Source: Bacillus sp. THAF10 | GTDB lineage: Bacteria; Bacillota; Bacilli; Bacillales; Bacillaceae_I | NCBI RefSeq assembly: GCF_009363695.1 | Contig: NZ_CP045403.1 | Coordinates: 3,234,501-3,298,500 of the forward strand | DNA length: 64,000 nucleotides | Direction: 5' to 3' | Shown here: piece after piece, positions 36,607 through 45,230 of the stretch | Position numbering within the stretch: the first letter of the stretch is position 1 | Layout: the number at the start of each line of letters is the position of its first letter | The notes under the pieces: generated by a model | The model's database searches: none | Told to the model about the DNA's origin: nothing | Seen by the model: only the letters and a program-made list of their open reading frames with translations | Made by a program: the position numbers and the translations under genes

Positions 36607-37375
36607 ATTAAAAGAAGCATTCTCCTCTTATGTAGTGAAAGCACCTTCAAGCCAAGACACAAAAAATCTGTTGGCAACATTGCAGCCTGCTTTTGATCAA
36701 ATAAATTTTCATCCTGTTGAAGAATTTAAACACGAGTCTGTGCAACGACCAAGCTTTCTTTCTCAGCTTAAAGCGCAAGTTTCTTTCTATCAGTGGCATT
36801 TCTGGGTAGCAAGCACGTTTATCTTTGTCATGTTGACACTTCTTACATCGAATAGACAGTTCTCTGACGCTACGGTATTCTTCCAAATTACTATTCCGCT
36901 ATCCGTTCTGGTTGGTGTATTTTATACGTATCAAACTTGGAACAAACAAATGCGGACCATAGAGAGTATCACGCCATTCCCACCAGCTTTGTTGCTACTA
37001 AGCAGAATGATGATTATCTTTGCCATGAACATCATTTTGGGAATAAAAAGCTCTGTTTATTTACATTTTACAACGATAAGTCATTTTGAACTATTTCCGT
37101 TCCTTTTGCATTGGATTGCACCCTGCATGTTAATTTATGGCCTTATTGCCTATATGATGATGCGTAAAGGCGTAAAGTTTGGACTTGGAATTGGGATAAC
37201 AGCTTGGGTTGGGTTTATGGCCGCTGGCTCCATTTATCAAGGATTTTATTATCGTTTTTTTACCCTGCAAAGTCAGGACATTGTGGCTATTCAAGGTGCT
37301 TTTATCATAACCGGTATTCTCTTGCTTTACATGTCCTATAAAAAAAGCTTAAGCATTCAAACTATGTTTCGATAA
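36557..37375 (+). CDS. six-helix membrane protein, candidate anti-sigma factor or ABC permease
   Basis: A 272-residue protein with a soluble N-terminal part of about 85 residues (acidic helix QEQELYQLEDELKEAFSSY, then PSSQDTKNLLATLQP) and then six hydrophobic segments. AAGGAGG lies nine bases upstream of ATG 36557. It overlaps the sigma gene, the usual place for an anti-sigma factor, and precedes a second ABC ATPase, the usual place for a permease. It may do both. I do not recognise a named family. Confidence 0.6.
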   Translation: MKNQHNQEQELYQLEDELKEAFSSYVVKAPSSQDTKNLLATLQPAFDQINFHPVEEFKHESVQRPSFLSQLKAQVSFYQWHFWVASTFIFVMLTLLTSNRQFSDATVFFQITIPLSVLVGVFYTYQTWNKQMRTIESITPFPPALLLLSRMMIIFAMNIILGIKSSVYLHFTTISHFELFPFLLHWIAPCMLIYGLIAYMMMRKGVKFGLGIGITAWVGFMAAGSIYQGFYYRFFTLQSQDIVAIQGAFIITGILLLYMSYKKSLSIQTMFR

Positions 37376-37389
37376 TTGAGGCGAATAAA

Positions 37390-38265
37390 ATGATTAGCGC
37401 TCAAGACATTCAGTGGAAGTATAAGAAATTTGCTCTTACAATTGAAGAATTAACCATTCATAAAGGTATAAATGTTCTCGTTGGCAATAATGGGTCCGGG
37501 AAATCCACCCTGTTAAGCTTGTTAGCAACGGCAATCAGACCGACGCATGGAGAAATTCAATATGATGACGATACGATGGATTCAAATCTTGTCGCTGTTC
37601 GAAGTAAAATTGGCTATGTTCCAACAGGAGTAGAGCTCTATCCCGACTTTACTCCTTTAAAGCTATTACTCTATCTGTCTCAGTTAAAGGGACTTCCTAA
37701 AGATTTCTCAAACCGACAAATAGAAGAGCTCCTAGCTACTTTTCATCTGCAAGATGTAAAAAAAACTAAAATTAAAAAGCTCTCGCAAGGAATGCAACAG
37801 CGTTTAGCCCTAGCTCAGGCCTTTTTAGGCGCACCTGAATACGTTTTTTTAGATGAGCCCCTAAACTACTTGGATATTCATGAAAGAAAAAGTCTGCTAA
37901 ACTACGTAACCAAAATTGCCTCCCGTACTACCATTGTTGTTGCTGCTCACGAGCTCAACGAATGGGAATCCATCTGCCATTCTGTTATTTGGATGAACGA
38001 GGGCAAGCTTCTCTACACTGGAAGCAAAACGATGTGGAAGCACAATCTACCATTATCCATTTGGAGTGGAGAAGTGGAGGATAGTATGTATAACAGTTTT
38101 ATGGAAAACTATTTGATTGTCTATGCTGCTCGAATAAAAAACAAACTTTTTGTCCGGTGTGCTAGTAAAACGAAGCCCGCTCCTCACTTTAAAGCAACTC
38201 CACCAACCATGGAAGATGCGTTTTTTATTAGAAAGTATATAGAAAAAGAAGCTACGCTTAGTTAG
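37390..38265 (+). CDS. ABC transporter ATP-binding protein (second of the sigma/ABC operon)
   Basis: A 291-residue ABC ATPase. Walker A is GNNGSGKST, the signature LSQGMQQRLALAQA, and Walker B YVFLDEPLNYLD followed by AAHELNEWE. It starts 14 bases after the six-helix protein, its probable partner, and ends just before a strong terminator. The C-terminal 80 residues are less conserved. Confidence 0.87.
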   Translation: MISAQDIQWKYKKFALTIEELTIHKGINVLVGNNGSGKSTLLSLLATAIRPTHGEIQYDDDTMDSNLVAVRSKIGYVPTGVELYPDFTPLKLLLYLSQLKGLPKDFSNRQIEELLATFHLQDVKKTKIKKLSQGMQQRLALAQAFLGAPEYVFLDEPLNYLDIHERKSLLNYVTKIASRTTIVVAAHELNEWESICHSVIWMNEGKLLYTGSKTMWKHNLPLSIWSGEVEDSMYNSFMENYLIVYAARIKNKLFVRCASKTKPAPHFKATPPTMEDAFFIRKYIEKEATLS

Positions 38266-38277
38266 CTTCTTTTTTTG
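38245..38277 (+). terminator. terminator of the sigma/ABC operon
   Basis: Stem AAAGAAGCTA / TAGCTTCTTT with an eight-base loop followed by a T run; the ATPase stop lies inside the hairpin. Confidence 0.85.
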
Positions 38278-38362
38278 CTTGGCGTCATCAGAATTTCATA
38301 TATTCTCAATTTCATTGTAATGGTGTTGTATTGTATAATTAGATTGGGAGATTCTTTTTAAA

Positions 38363-38547
38363 AGGCTGTTTACGCAAACTTTGTTGCTACTGCGTATCGT
38401 TTAGCAACACGTAATCAACGTTGCTGTCGTGCTCTTTTCGTGGAGGGAATTTTAACTATGTGGCAACTTTCCTTTGAATAATGACTGAAAAAAGTCTAAA
38501 AGACGACTTTTTCTTAGTTTTTAGCAACAATCTTTTAGAAAAGAGCT
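38363..38547 (+). repeat. MITE-like repeat family B, copy B3
   Basis: 185 bp with ends AGGCTGTTTACGCAAACTTTG and TCTTTTAGAAAAGAGCT. The 9-mer TTTTTAAAA occurs on both flanks (ending at 38363 and starting at 38547), a possible target duplication. It fills the gap before the SEDS genes and ends 45 bases from their first start codon. Confidence 0.88.
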
Positions 38548-38592
38548 TTTTAAAAACGCTGCGCTATATTCAAGTAATAAGGAGTATCGACA

Positions 38593-39738
38593 ATGATTAC
38601 AAAATTGAGAAGATTCGACTGGATATTAATAGCAGCCATCGTTCTGCTATGCATATACGGGTTGATTATGGTTTATAGTGCAGGCATGCTTTTAGGCTAT
38701 GAACGATACGATAATTATGCATATTTTTATGATAGACAAAAAAATTGGTTGTTAATTGGCATACCAGTTTTCCTTGCTGCCATCATCTTTAATTACAAGA
38801 TCTATGATAAAGCTACGCCATTAATGGTAGGGGTTAGTATTCTTTCTTTAATCGCTGTTTTAATTTTTGGAGTTAAAATCAATGGTGCTAGAAGTTGGTT
38901 TGACGTAGGATTTAGTATTCAACCATCTGAAATTGCCAAATTGGTTATGATTATTTATTTTGCTAGGGTTTATGCTAGGAAACAACCCTATATTCATCAA
39001 TTTAAAAAAGGGGTAATGCCTCCGCTAGCTGTGTTATTTGTTGTTTTTTCATTGATCTATTTCCAACCTGACTTGGGAACGGGATCCACCATCCTGATGG
39101 CATGCGGGATGATTCTGGTTTGTTCGGGAGCAAGATGGAAGCATATATTCATGCTTGGCACATTAGCAGTTGGAGCTATTTTATTTTTAGCAACCACAGC
39201 AACCTACCGTTTACAACGACTCACCTCCTTTGTCGATCCATTTGGAAATGCATCAGATACAGGATTTCAGCTTGTAGAATCTTTCATTGCCATTGGAGAT
39301 GCAGGTGTATTTGGAAGAGGACTTGGTAACGGGATACATAAGCTTGGTTATTTACCTGAGGCACATACAGATTTTATCCTTGCAGTCATTTCAGAAGAAC
39401 TAGGGATTTTTGGTGTGGCCTTTCTCTTTCTACTTTACTTAATTGTTCTTGTCAGAGGTGTTAGAATTGGAGTAGCGATAAAGGACCCTTTTGGAAAGTT
39501 GCTTGCATTTGGGATCACGTTTCAAATAGCAAGTCAGGCATTCTTTAATGCTGGTGCTGTTAGCGGGCTCTTACCTATTACTGGAATCACCTTACCATTT
39601 ATCAGTTACGGGGGATCATCCCTTCTTATCACTATTTATGCAGCAGGAATTCTTGTCCACTTATCGAAACATGCCACCATGGCGCGAGATGCTAGAGAGG
39701 AGACAGAATCATCATGGGGACAGAAACTAACAAGCTAG
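38593..39738 (+). CDS. SEDS-family glycosyltransferase, FtsW/SpoVE-like
   Basis: A 381-residue SEDS protein with about ten helices. The signatures QPSEIAKL, QPDLGTG, KLGYLPEAHTDFILAVISEELG and LPFISYGGSSL are all present. SEDS proteins polymerise peptidoglycan from lipid II, normally with a class B PBP, none of which is encoded nearby. The PEAHTDF sequence is closer to FtsW than to RodA. AAGGAG lies eight bases upstream. It overlaps the second SEDS gene by 25 bases. Confidence 0.88.
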   Translation: MITKLRRFDWILIAAIVLLCIYGLIMVYSAGMLLGYERYDNYAYFYDRQKNWLLIGIPVFLAAIIFNYKIYDKATPLMVGVSILSLIAVLIFGVKINGARSWFDVGFSIQPSEIAKLVMIIYFARVYARKQPYIHQFKKGVMPPLAVLFVVFSLIYFQPDLGTGSTILMACGMILVCSGARWKHIFMLGTLAVGAILFLATTATYRLQRLTSFVDPFGNASDTGFQLVESFIAIGDAGVFGRGLGNGIHKLGYLPEAHTDFILAVISEELGIFGVAFLFLLYLIVLVRGVRIGVAIKDPFGKLLAFGITFQIASQAFFNAGAVSGLLPITGITLPFISYGGSSLLITIYAAGILVHLSKHATMARDAREETESSWGQKLTS

Positions 39739-40880
39739 CGTATAATCGAATTGATTATACGCTGCTGTTTTTGCTTTTTTTATTATTCATCATTAGCTTG
39801 TTTGCCGTTTATAGCGCTTCAGGGCAATACTTTGCTGATGATCCTTACTACTTTGTGAAACGCCAAATTGTTTGGTATATCATCGGGATAGGCATTATGT
39901 TTGCCGTCATGTTCTTTGACTATGAGCTTTTAGAGAATTTTGCATTACCCTTCTATTCGTTAGGGATTATTCTCCTTCTCGCTGTTCATTTTGCTGGAAC
40001 AGTAAGAAATGGGTCCCAACGCTGGATTAACCTTGGGGGGTTTTTACTGCAGCCTTCGGAATTTATGAAAATATTTTTACTCATTGCATTAGCAGGTGTC
40101 ATCTATAAATGGACGAAAGAAAAGCATGAATTAGACACCGTAACGCCCTTAAGTGTAGTCGTTAAAATCATTCTTTATTCTCTTCCACCATTTGCTTTGA
40201 TCTTACTGCAGCCTGACCTTGGTACGGCGTTAGTAATCGGAGCGGTTATGGTTACCATGCTTTTTATTAGCGGTGCTTCCTGGCGGGTACTTTCCTTGTT
40301 TGCAGGCACTGCCATAGCAGGTTTGATGTCACTAGTTTACTTACATAATAACCATTTTGAGCTCTTTTCCAAGTTCATTAAGCCTCACCAGTTAGAGCGT
40401 ATCTACGGGTGGCTTAGTAGGGAGGAGTATGCATCCTCCTATGGATTCCAGTTGACAGAAGCATTAAAAGGGATTGGTAGTGGACAGGTGTCTGGGCGAG
40501 GGTTTTTGGATGGCGTACAATCACAGAGCGGCCGTATTCCAGAGGTACAAACTGACTTTATTTTCGCCCTGATAGGAGAAGAGTTTGGATTTATTGGAGC
40601 GACGATCGTTATCTCCATCTACTTTATCTTAGTTTATCGTTTGGTGATGATCGCCATAAGCTGCGATAACCCGTTTGGAACTTATATCGTAACAGGAGTT
40701 ATTGGTTTACTTTCCTTTCAAATTTTCCAAAATATCGCCATGACCATTGGACTTATGCCAATTACAGGTCTTGCACTCCCATTTATGAGCTATGGAGGAA
40801 GTGCATTACTGACCAATATGATTGCCATGGGCATGGTAATGAGTGTAAAGTTCCGGACAAAACAATATATGTTTAAATAA
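39714..40880 (+). CDS. SEDS-family glycosyltransferase, RodA-like, second of a tandem pair
   Basis: A 388-residue SEDS protein with LQPSEFMKIF, QPDLGTAL, ERIYGWL and LPFMSYGGSALL. The usually invariant His of the PExHTDF motif is Gln here (PEVQTDF), while the Asp is retained. It is translated from an ATG within the previous gene after GAGAGGAG. The two differ clearly in sequence, so this is not a recent duplication. Its role could be a specialised envelope or spore function. Confidence 0.86.
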   Translation: MGTETNKLAYNRIDYTLLFLLFLLFIISLFAVYSASGQYFADDPYYFVKRQIVWYIIGIGIMFAVMFFDYELLENFALPFYSLGIILLLAVHFAGTVRNGSQRWINLGGFLLQPSEFMKIFLLIALAGVIYKWTKEKHELDTVTPLSVVVKIILYSLPPFALILLQPDLGTALVIGAVMVTMLFISGASWRVLSLFAGTAIAGLMSLVYLHNNHFELFSKFIKPHQLERIYGWLSREEYASSYGFQLTEALKGIGSGQVSGRGFLDGVQSQSGRIPEVQTDFIFALIGEEFGFIGATIVISIYFILVYRLVMIAISCDNPFGTYIVTGVIGLLSFQIFQNIAMTIGLMPITGLALPFMSYGGSALLTNMIAMGMVMSVKFRTKQYMFK

Positions 40881-40921
40881 GGGTTTTGTTAGAGCTGAAT
40901 ATTTAATAGCTGGTGATTTTT

Positions 40922-41031
40922 AGCTGGTGATTGGAGCAAAAGACGGAGACTCCCGCGCGAATGAAGCGATTGACAGGAGAGCCCACAGGCGAAGCCGAGG
41001 ACGCGGAGCCACTTTCGCGGAAACAACAGCG
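40922..41031 (+). repeat. repeat family A, copy A3
   Basis: 110 bp with left end AGCTGGTGATTGGAGCA, core GGAGACTCCCGCG and AAGCCGAGGA, and right end GCGGAAACAACAGCG. The sequence TAGCTGGTGATTTT just before it (40907-40920) repeats its left end. Confidence 0.75.
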
Positions 41032-41051
41032 TAGTTTAACTGAGCAAAATA

Positions 41052-41095
41052 AAAAGGCATTTCATCTTAGGTTCATAGCGGATGAAATGCCTTTT
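41052..41095. terminator. terminator of the gas vesicle operon, bidirectional
   Basis: Perfect stem AAAAGGCATTTCATC / GATGAAATGCCTTTT with a 14-base loop, directly after the gvpJ stop on the minus strand and downstream of the SEDS genes on the plus strand. Confidence 0.9.
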
Positions 41096-41097
41096 AG

Positions 41098-41388
41098 TTA
41101 TTCCAGACGTTTTTCCAATTGATTGATTCGTTCCAACAGCTTCTCATTCTGTGCTTGTAACTCATGATTCACTCCTTTAGAAGAAAAATAAGGATCCGTT
41201 TCCCACCAGTCCATCCCGATTTCCTTCGCTTTATCAACAGATGCGACAAGCAAGCGAATTTTAATAGTTAAAAGCTCGACATCTGCTAGACCAATTTTGA
41301 TATCACCAGCAATAACGACACCTTTATCAAGGATTTTTTCTAGTACTTCTACAAGATTACTGGCATTTGACGGTGTTTGCATTGTCAT
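41098..41388 (-). CDS. gvpJ: gas vesicle protein GvpJ (GvpA-like minor protein)
   Basis: 96 residues: a GvpA-like core [23 protein letters not shown] with LLVASVDKAKEIG, then a C-terminal coiled coil. GvpA-like minor proteins help nucleate the vesicle wall. I start at ATG 41388 after AAGGAGTG. It is the last gene of the cluster. Confidence 0.87.
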   Translation of the reverse strand: MTMQTPSNASNLVEVLEKILDKGVVIAGDIKIGLADVELLTIKIRLLVASVDKAKEIGMDWWETDPYFSSKGVNHELQAQNEKLLERINQLEKRLE

Positions 41389-41416
41389 ACGTAACACTCC
41401 TTCTTAAAAGCACAAC

Positions 41417-41701
41417 TTATAGTAAATTCCCCAGTGGTCCAAGATTAATGTTTAAGTCTTCATCATCTAGATCAAAGATTTCTTTTAAATCTTCCATTTT
41501 TAATTCTAGGTTCATGAGTGCTGTACCAAGTCTTTCAATTTCTTCGTCCGTTAGCGTACCACTCTCTACCCTTCTAAGGGCATGTCGTTCAATTAGCTGA
41601 CGTAAAAGCTCTATTACTGTTAGAACTAATTGTGAGAGACCCTGCTCGACATTATCAGGATCTAGTTGTATTCGCCCACTTTTTTGTGGCTGGTGTTCCA
41701 T
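41417..41701 (-). CDS. gvpK: gas vesicle protein GvpK
   Basis: 94 residues with the GvpK signature DPDNVEQGLSQLVLTVIELLRQLIERHALRR and an acidic tail (FDLDDEDLNINLGPLG). The start has GAGGAGG upstream and overlaps gvpS by 40 bases. GvpK is one of the accessory proteins conserved across gas vesicle clusters. Confidence 0.9.
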   Translation of the reverse strand: MEHQPQKSGRIQLDPDNVEQGLSQLVLTVIELLRQLIERHALRRVESGTLTDEEIERLGTALMNLELKMEDLKEIFDLDDEDLNINLGPLGNLL

Positions 41702-41913
41702 GGCTTTTCCTCCTCTATAGGTTTTCGCGTAGTGGTTTGCATCATTTTATCGACAGAGGTAATGAGTAACCGCAAATCTAAATACACTAAATCAATATCA
41801 GCTATGGAGATGATCAGTTCTCCTCTTAATACCACTCCTTTATCCAAGATGACATCTAATATATCCAATAGGGAGACATCCTGATTGGGATCTGCTCCAT
41901 AGGTTGACGGCAT
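41662..41913 (-). CDS. gvpS: gas vesicle protein GvpS (GvpA-like minor protein)
   Basis: 83 residues with a GvpA-like core LLDILDVILDKGVVLRGELIISIADIDLV. ATG 41913 has TAGGAGGT upstream; the longer frame to 41970 overlaps gvpL and is unlikely. Its place between gvpL and gvpK matches B. megaterium gvpS. Confidence 0.85.
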   Translation of the reverse strand: MPSTYGADPNQDVSLLDILDVILDKGVVLRGELIISIADIDLVYLDLRLLITSVDKMMQTTTRKPIEEEKPWNTSHKKVGEYN

Positions 41914-41927
41914 ATGCTCCCTACCTC

Positions 41928-42749
41928 CTAAAGGTTTGCAAAGTGATAGCATGGCCACGGTCCGGACCATTCGATGGTGAAACCTGCATTTTTATAAGAT
42001 TGCTGCATTTCCTCTAGCCTGCTTGTGAATTCCTCTCTGCCTTCGGTACTGATGAGATAAACAGCATTCCAATTCATATCTTGTTTTTTCCCTGTCATAT
42101 CTTGAGTCCAATTTTTCTTTATTTCTGCTTGCGCACTAAGGTTTTTCAATTGATCATGTATGCTTTCACACTTGCTTCTTTTCAACATTATGACTTCTTC
42201 GTCCATTAATTTTTGTAGTTTCTTTTTCTCAAAAAACTGTCTACCAGGTGTTAGCGTCTGTAAAGCAGCCTCTTGCTCTTTAATGATAGAGGATTGTTCT
42301 GCTACTTCTTTTCTGAGCGCTTCTTCCTCACAAAAGATTTTGATATTCCATTCTTCCTTTCTAGCAACCTTTTGAAACACAGCTTGCAGTCTTTCCTTCT
42401 CCTGTTCTATCACATCTGTTAAGTTATCGATCGTTTTGTAGATGGTACAAAACTTCAAGGGAATGACGGTATAATGCTGGTGCAGCTGATTAATTGTTTC
42501 ATGGTGATGAAATGCCTTCTCTTCTAACCACTTCATATCATTTTTCACTTTTTCCTCAATCTTTTGCTCGGAAAACTCATTCTCATCAATCTCACAAATG
42601 AGTGCTGTTACTTCAGCTATTTTAAACGTGAAAATTTCATGATGGTTATCGATTCCAACCAATGATTCAAGCGGCTTTGTCTCCAATTCTTTGGAGGGAA
42701 CTAAACCGTATAAATAAAACAAGGAATGCATCGTTTTTGTTGTGTTCAT
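41928..42749 (-). CDS. gvpL: gas vesicle protein GvpL (GvpF/GvpL family)
   Basis: 273 residues of the GvpF/L family, with LFYLYGLVP at the start, VIPLKFCTIYKT in the middle and the closing motif WSGPWPCYHF. Members share two ferredoxin-like or coiled domains and form a complex with GvpA-like proteins. AGGGGGAT precedes the start. Confidence 0.9.
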   Translation of the reverse strand: MNTTKTMHSLFYLYGLVPSKELETKPLESLVGIDNHHEIFTFKIAEVTALICEIDENEFSEQKIEEKVKNDMKWLEEKAFHHHETINQLHQHYTVIPLKFCTIYKTIDNLTDVIEQEKERLQAVFQKVARKEEWNIKIFCEEEALRKEVAEQSSIIKEQEAALQTLTPGRQFFEKKKLQKLMDEEVIMLKRSKCESIHDQLKNLSAQAEIKKNWTQDMTGKKQDMNWNAVYLISTEGREEFTSRLEEMQQSYKNAGFTIEWSGPWPCYHFANL

Positions 42750-42761
42750 GGTACTATCCCC

Positions 42762-43016
42762 CTAGCGATCTCTCTTTAAATCCTCGAAAAGCTTTTGCTC
42801 TCGTCTTTTTGCAAATTCGTATCGTTGTAGCAGCTCTGCCTCTTTTACGTTATATTCTTCCTCTGATATCTCATTCATCTCTGAGAGCATTTCCAGTTGT
42901 ACTAATTGTCTTTGAATATGGTCAACATCGTAAATTTCTTTGTCCACTTCATCCTTTATTTTCTCCCCGAGCTTGACTACCATTCCAAGCGGCGCCGTAA
43001 ATAGTTTGTGTAGCAT
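42762..43016 (-). CDS. gvpG: gas vesicle protein GvpG
   Basis: 84 residues, GvpG family: KLFTAPLGMVVKLGEKIKDEVDKE followed by a long helix LVQLEMLSEMNEISEEEYNVKEAEL. It lies between gvpF and gvpL and shares one base with the gvpF stop (TAATG). Confidence 0.9.
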   Translation of the reverse strand: MLHKLFTAPLGMVVKLGEKIKDEVDKEIYDVDHIQRQLVQLEMLSEMNEISEEEYNVKEAELLQRYEFAKRREQKLFEDLKRDR

Positions 43017-43774
43017 TATGCTTCCATCGCCTTTAATTTGATGTCGATGAAGTTATAGGCTGGCCATGGTCCTGAATATTTAAACTCTAATTTCTCTTGC
43101 CACTGTTGATAAATTTGATTTACAAGTTCATCAAATTCCTCTTCTTTGTCTCGGTCTATTAAGAAGCTCGCATTGATGAGCATTCTTCCACCAATCGTTT
43201 CGTTTTGCTTGGCTGATTCTGCCTTTTCTGCAAGCGGAAGAAAGATTTCCTGCATGCAAACCTGCATTTTTTCCTTCATAAATTTTTGTGCATATTCGCC
43301 AAGCTCAATGCGATCATAATACGAAGCTGCCTCTGATTTACCACTGACTTTCTCCTTAAGCTTCATAGCCTTCTGGTTTTTGTTCATCTCTGTTTTTAGC
43401 CAATCCTCGTCACCAATTACTTTGAGACCAACTTCAATTTTGTTTTCTACTTTTTGATAGATTTTTTTCAGGTCTGGGTAGAGGGATTTCATAAGGAATT
43501 CAATATCTGCTTCTGTTTCGAACACATTCCCAAAGCTCATCGGAATGACGGTCGTTTTTTCCATCAGATTAGACACCACGTTTTGATGGACAAGGAGATT
43601 TTCTTTTTTCGGATGATATATTTTCATCGGTGCCTTCGTGACAATCATGGAGAACTCCTGATAATTAAAGACTTCTAAAGCAGTTTTTCTTCCTTCTAGC
43701 TCCACCTCTCCAAGCTCTAAGTTCTCATGGTTTGCAATCACACAAAATGTATAATAGCCTAAGTTATTTTCCAT
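43016..43774 (-). CDS. gvpF: gas vesicle protein GvpF (GvpF/GvpL family)
   Basis: 252 residues, a paralogue of GvpL: YYTFCVIANHEN at the start, TTVIPMSFGNVFETE in the middle, and YSGPWPAYNFIDI at the end. I start at ATG 43774, eight bases after GGAGG; the gene overlaps gvpN by 11 bases. GvpF binds monomeric GvpA and is thought to act as a chaperone during assembly. Confidence 0.9.
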   Translation of the reverse strand: MENNLGYYTFCVIANHENLELGEVELEGRKTALEVFNYQEFSMIVTKAPMKIYHPKKENLLVHQNVVSNLMEKTTVIPMSFGNVFETEADIEFLMKSLYPDLKKIYQKVENKIEVGLKVIGDEDWLKTEMNKNQKAMKLKEKVSGKSEAASYYDRIELGEYAQKFMKEKMQVCMQEIFLPLAEKAESAKQNETIGGRMLINASFLIDRDKEEEFDELVNQIYQQWQEKLEFKYSGPWPAYNFIDIKLKAMEA

Positions 43775-44678
43775 TTGCACTACCTCCAAAAGCTTTCTTG
43801 AACTCCTGTGTAATCAGGGACATTGTCCGAGATCTTTCCTTGTATTCAAGTCCTTTATGAACTGGGTGTAACAAAACATCCATACAAAGCTGCTTAAAGT
43901 TTTCATCTTTTGATGAAAGAGTAAATTCTTTTTGTTTTAAAATGGTCGCAATCATAATTGCTGCACGAATACCTGGCGCTTGTTTCCCTTTGCTTAAGCA
44001 TTTGTCCCTAAGTGCAGACACAAATTGAATAATCTTCTTGGCATCATCGGCAGATAAACCGGTTTGTTCTACCACTATTTCGGTTTCCATTTCCTTTTCC
44101 ATATAATCCAGTTCTATTGTGATCATTCTGTCCATTAAGGCATCTTGCGTTTTATGGACACCAGCATATTCTGCTGGATTACTTGTAAAAATAATCGAAA
44201 AGTCCTCATGTACCTTTACCCATTTTTCATCATGCTTTGATCCATATAGCGGAAGCACTCCTTCTTCCATTACTGCCAAAAACAGATTATTTGTTTCTGG
44301 TTTTGATCGAGTAAATTCATCATAAATTAAGGTATAACCATTTTTCACTGCATCTAGGAGTAGCCCTTCTTGAAAGGATTCCTTCATCGTTTCTTCCTTT
44401 TTCATGACAGAACGAATATAGTTATCTACTAAAAGCTTCTTTGTGTAGCCGTTAAAGTCCCCTAGAAGATCTGCATTCGATAACTCTTCGTGTCCTTGTA
44501 AGAAAACGATTGGCCTGCCTAAGCTCTTCGCAACATGAAAAGCGGTAGATGTTTTTCCTACACCAGTTGGACCCGTAAAATGTACCGAAAACCCGTTATG
44601 AAGATAGTCCAGCGTCCGGTCTGTAAGCTCCTCTATCTTCTTGTGTGAAACCAGTTCTTTTTCTAGCTGGATCTCCAT
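43764..44678 (-). CDS. gvpN: gas vesicle protein GvpN, MoxR-type AAA+ ATPase
   Basis: 304 residues. Walker A is GPTGVGKTS near residue 43, Walker B-like LIYDEFTRS near 118, and sensor-like FTSNPAEYAGVHKTQDALMDR follows. GvpN is needed for vesicles to grow to normal width. I place the start at ATG 44678, eight bases after GGAGG. Confidence 0.92.
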   Translation of the reverse strand: MEIQLEKELVSHKKIEELTDRTLDYLHNGFSVHFTGPTGVGKTSTAFHVAKSLGRPIVFLQGHEELSNADLLGDFNGYTKKLLVDNYIRSVMKKEETMKESFQEGLLLDAVKNGYTLIYDEFTRSKPETNNLFLAVMEEGVLPLYGSKHDEKWVKVHEDFSIIFTSNPAEYAGVHKTQDALMDRMITIELDYMEKEMETEIVVEQTGLSADDAKKIIQFVSALRDKCLSKGKQAPGIRAAIMIATILKQKEFTLSSKDENFKQLCMDVLLHPVHKGLEYKERSRTMSLITQEFKKAFGGSANGK

Positions 44679-44705
44679 GCTTTCAACCTCCAATGTCAAG
44701 GGCCC

Positions 44706-44972
44706 TTACTCATTGTTACAATCAATCGAGCTTCTAGAGCGCAAGCTTTTTCTCGTATACGATTCTAATTCCATCTCTTTATTAATTTTCGCATGGTATA
44801 CACCAATCATTTGGTCCTTTGCGTATGCTTTCATGTATTCTTTTTCTTCAATGACCTCCACTTCTACATCCCAGCCCTGTTCTGTGGGCTGTACACCCGT
44901 TATCTTGTATGGAGGCTTTACGTACTCTGTGAAGAACTCTGTCACTTCCTTTAATACCTTCTTCATGCTCAC
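44706..44972 (-). CDS. gvpO: gas vesicle protein of the GvpO family (gvpR position)
   Basis: 88 residues matching the GvpO family: VTEFFTEYVKPPYKITGVQP, then VEVEVIEEKEYMKAYAKDQMIGVY. In B. megaterium the gene in this place is called gvpR. The start is GTG 44972 or ATG 44966 after AAAAGGATGG. That ribosome binding site directly follows MITE-like copy B4, which separates this gene from gvpA. Confidence 0.83.
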   Translation of the reverse strand: MSMKKVLKEVTEFFTEYVKPPYKITGVQPTEQGWDVEVEVIEEKEYMKAYAKDQMIGVYHAKINKEMELESYTRKSLRSRSSIDCNNE

Positions 44973-44993
44973 TATGATCCCATCCTTTTAAAA

Positions 44994-45166
44994 AGGCTCT
45001 TTTCTAAAGATTGTTGCTAAAAACCTAAGAAAAAGTCGGCTTTAAGACTTTTTCCAATCATTATGCAAAGAAAAATTGCCACGTATTTAAATCTTCGTCA
45101 ACGAAAAGAGCACGACAGTAACGTTGACTACGCGTGTTTTAGCAACAAAGGCTACGAAAACAGCCT
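44994..45166 (-). repeat. MITE-like repeat family B, copy B4, inside the gas vesicle operon
   Basis: 173 bp in reverse orientation: AGGCTCTTTTCTAAAGATTG on the left, AACAAAGGCTACGAAAACAGCCT on the right, core ACGAAAAGAGCACGAC. It occupies nearly the whole gvpA-gvpO spacer. Confidence 0.88.
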
Positions 45167-45230
45167 TTAACTAAACGGAACAAAGACACATGAAGTATGT
45201 GTCTTTTTCCATTTCTATTAACCTTTACAA

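Noticed and set aside
40931..41122. Open frame in repeat copy A3
   Set aside because: Coding potential comes from the repeat and continues into the gvp terminator.
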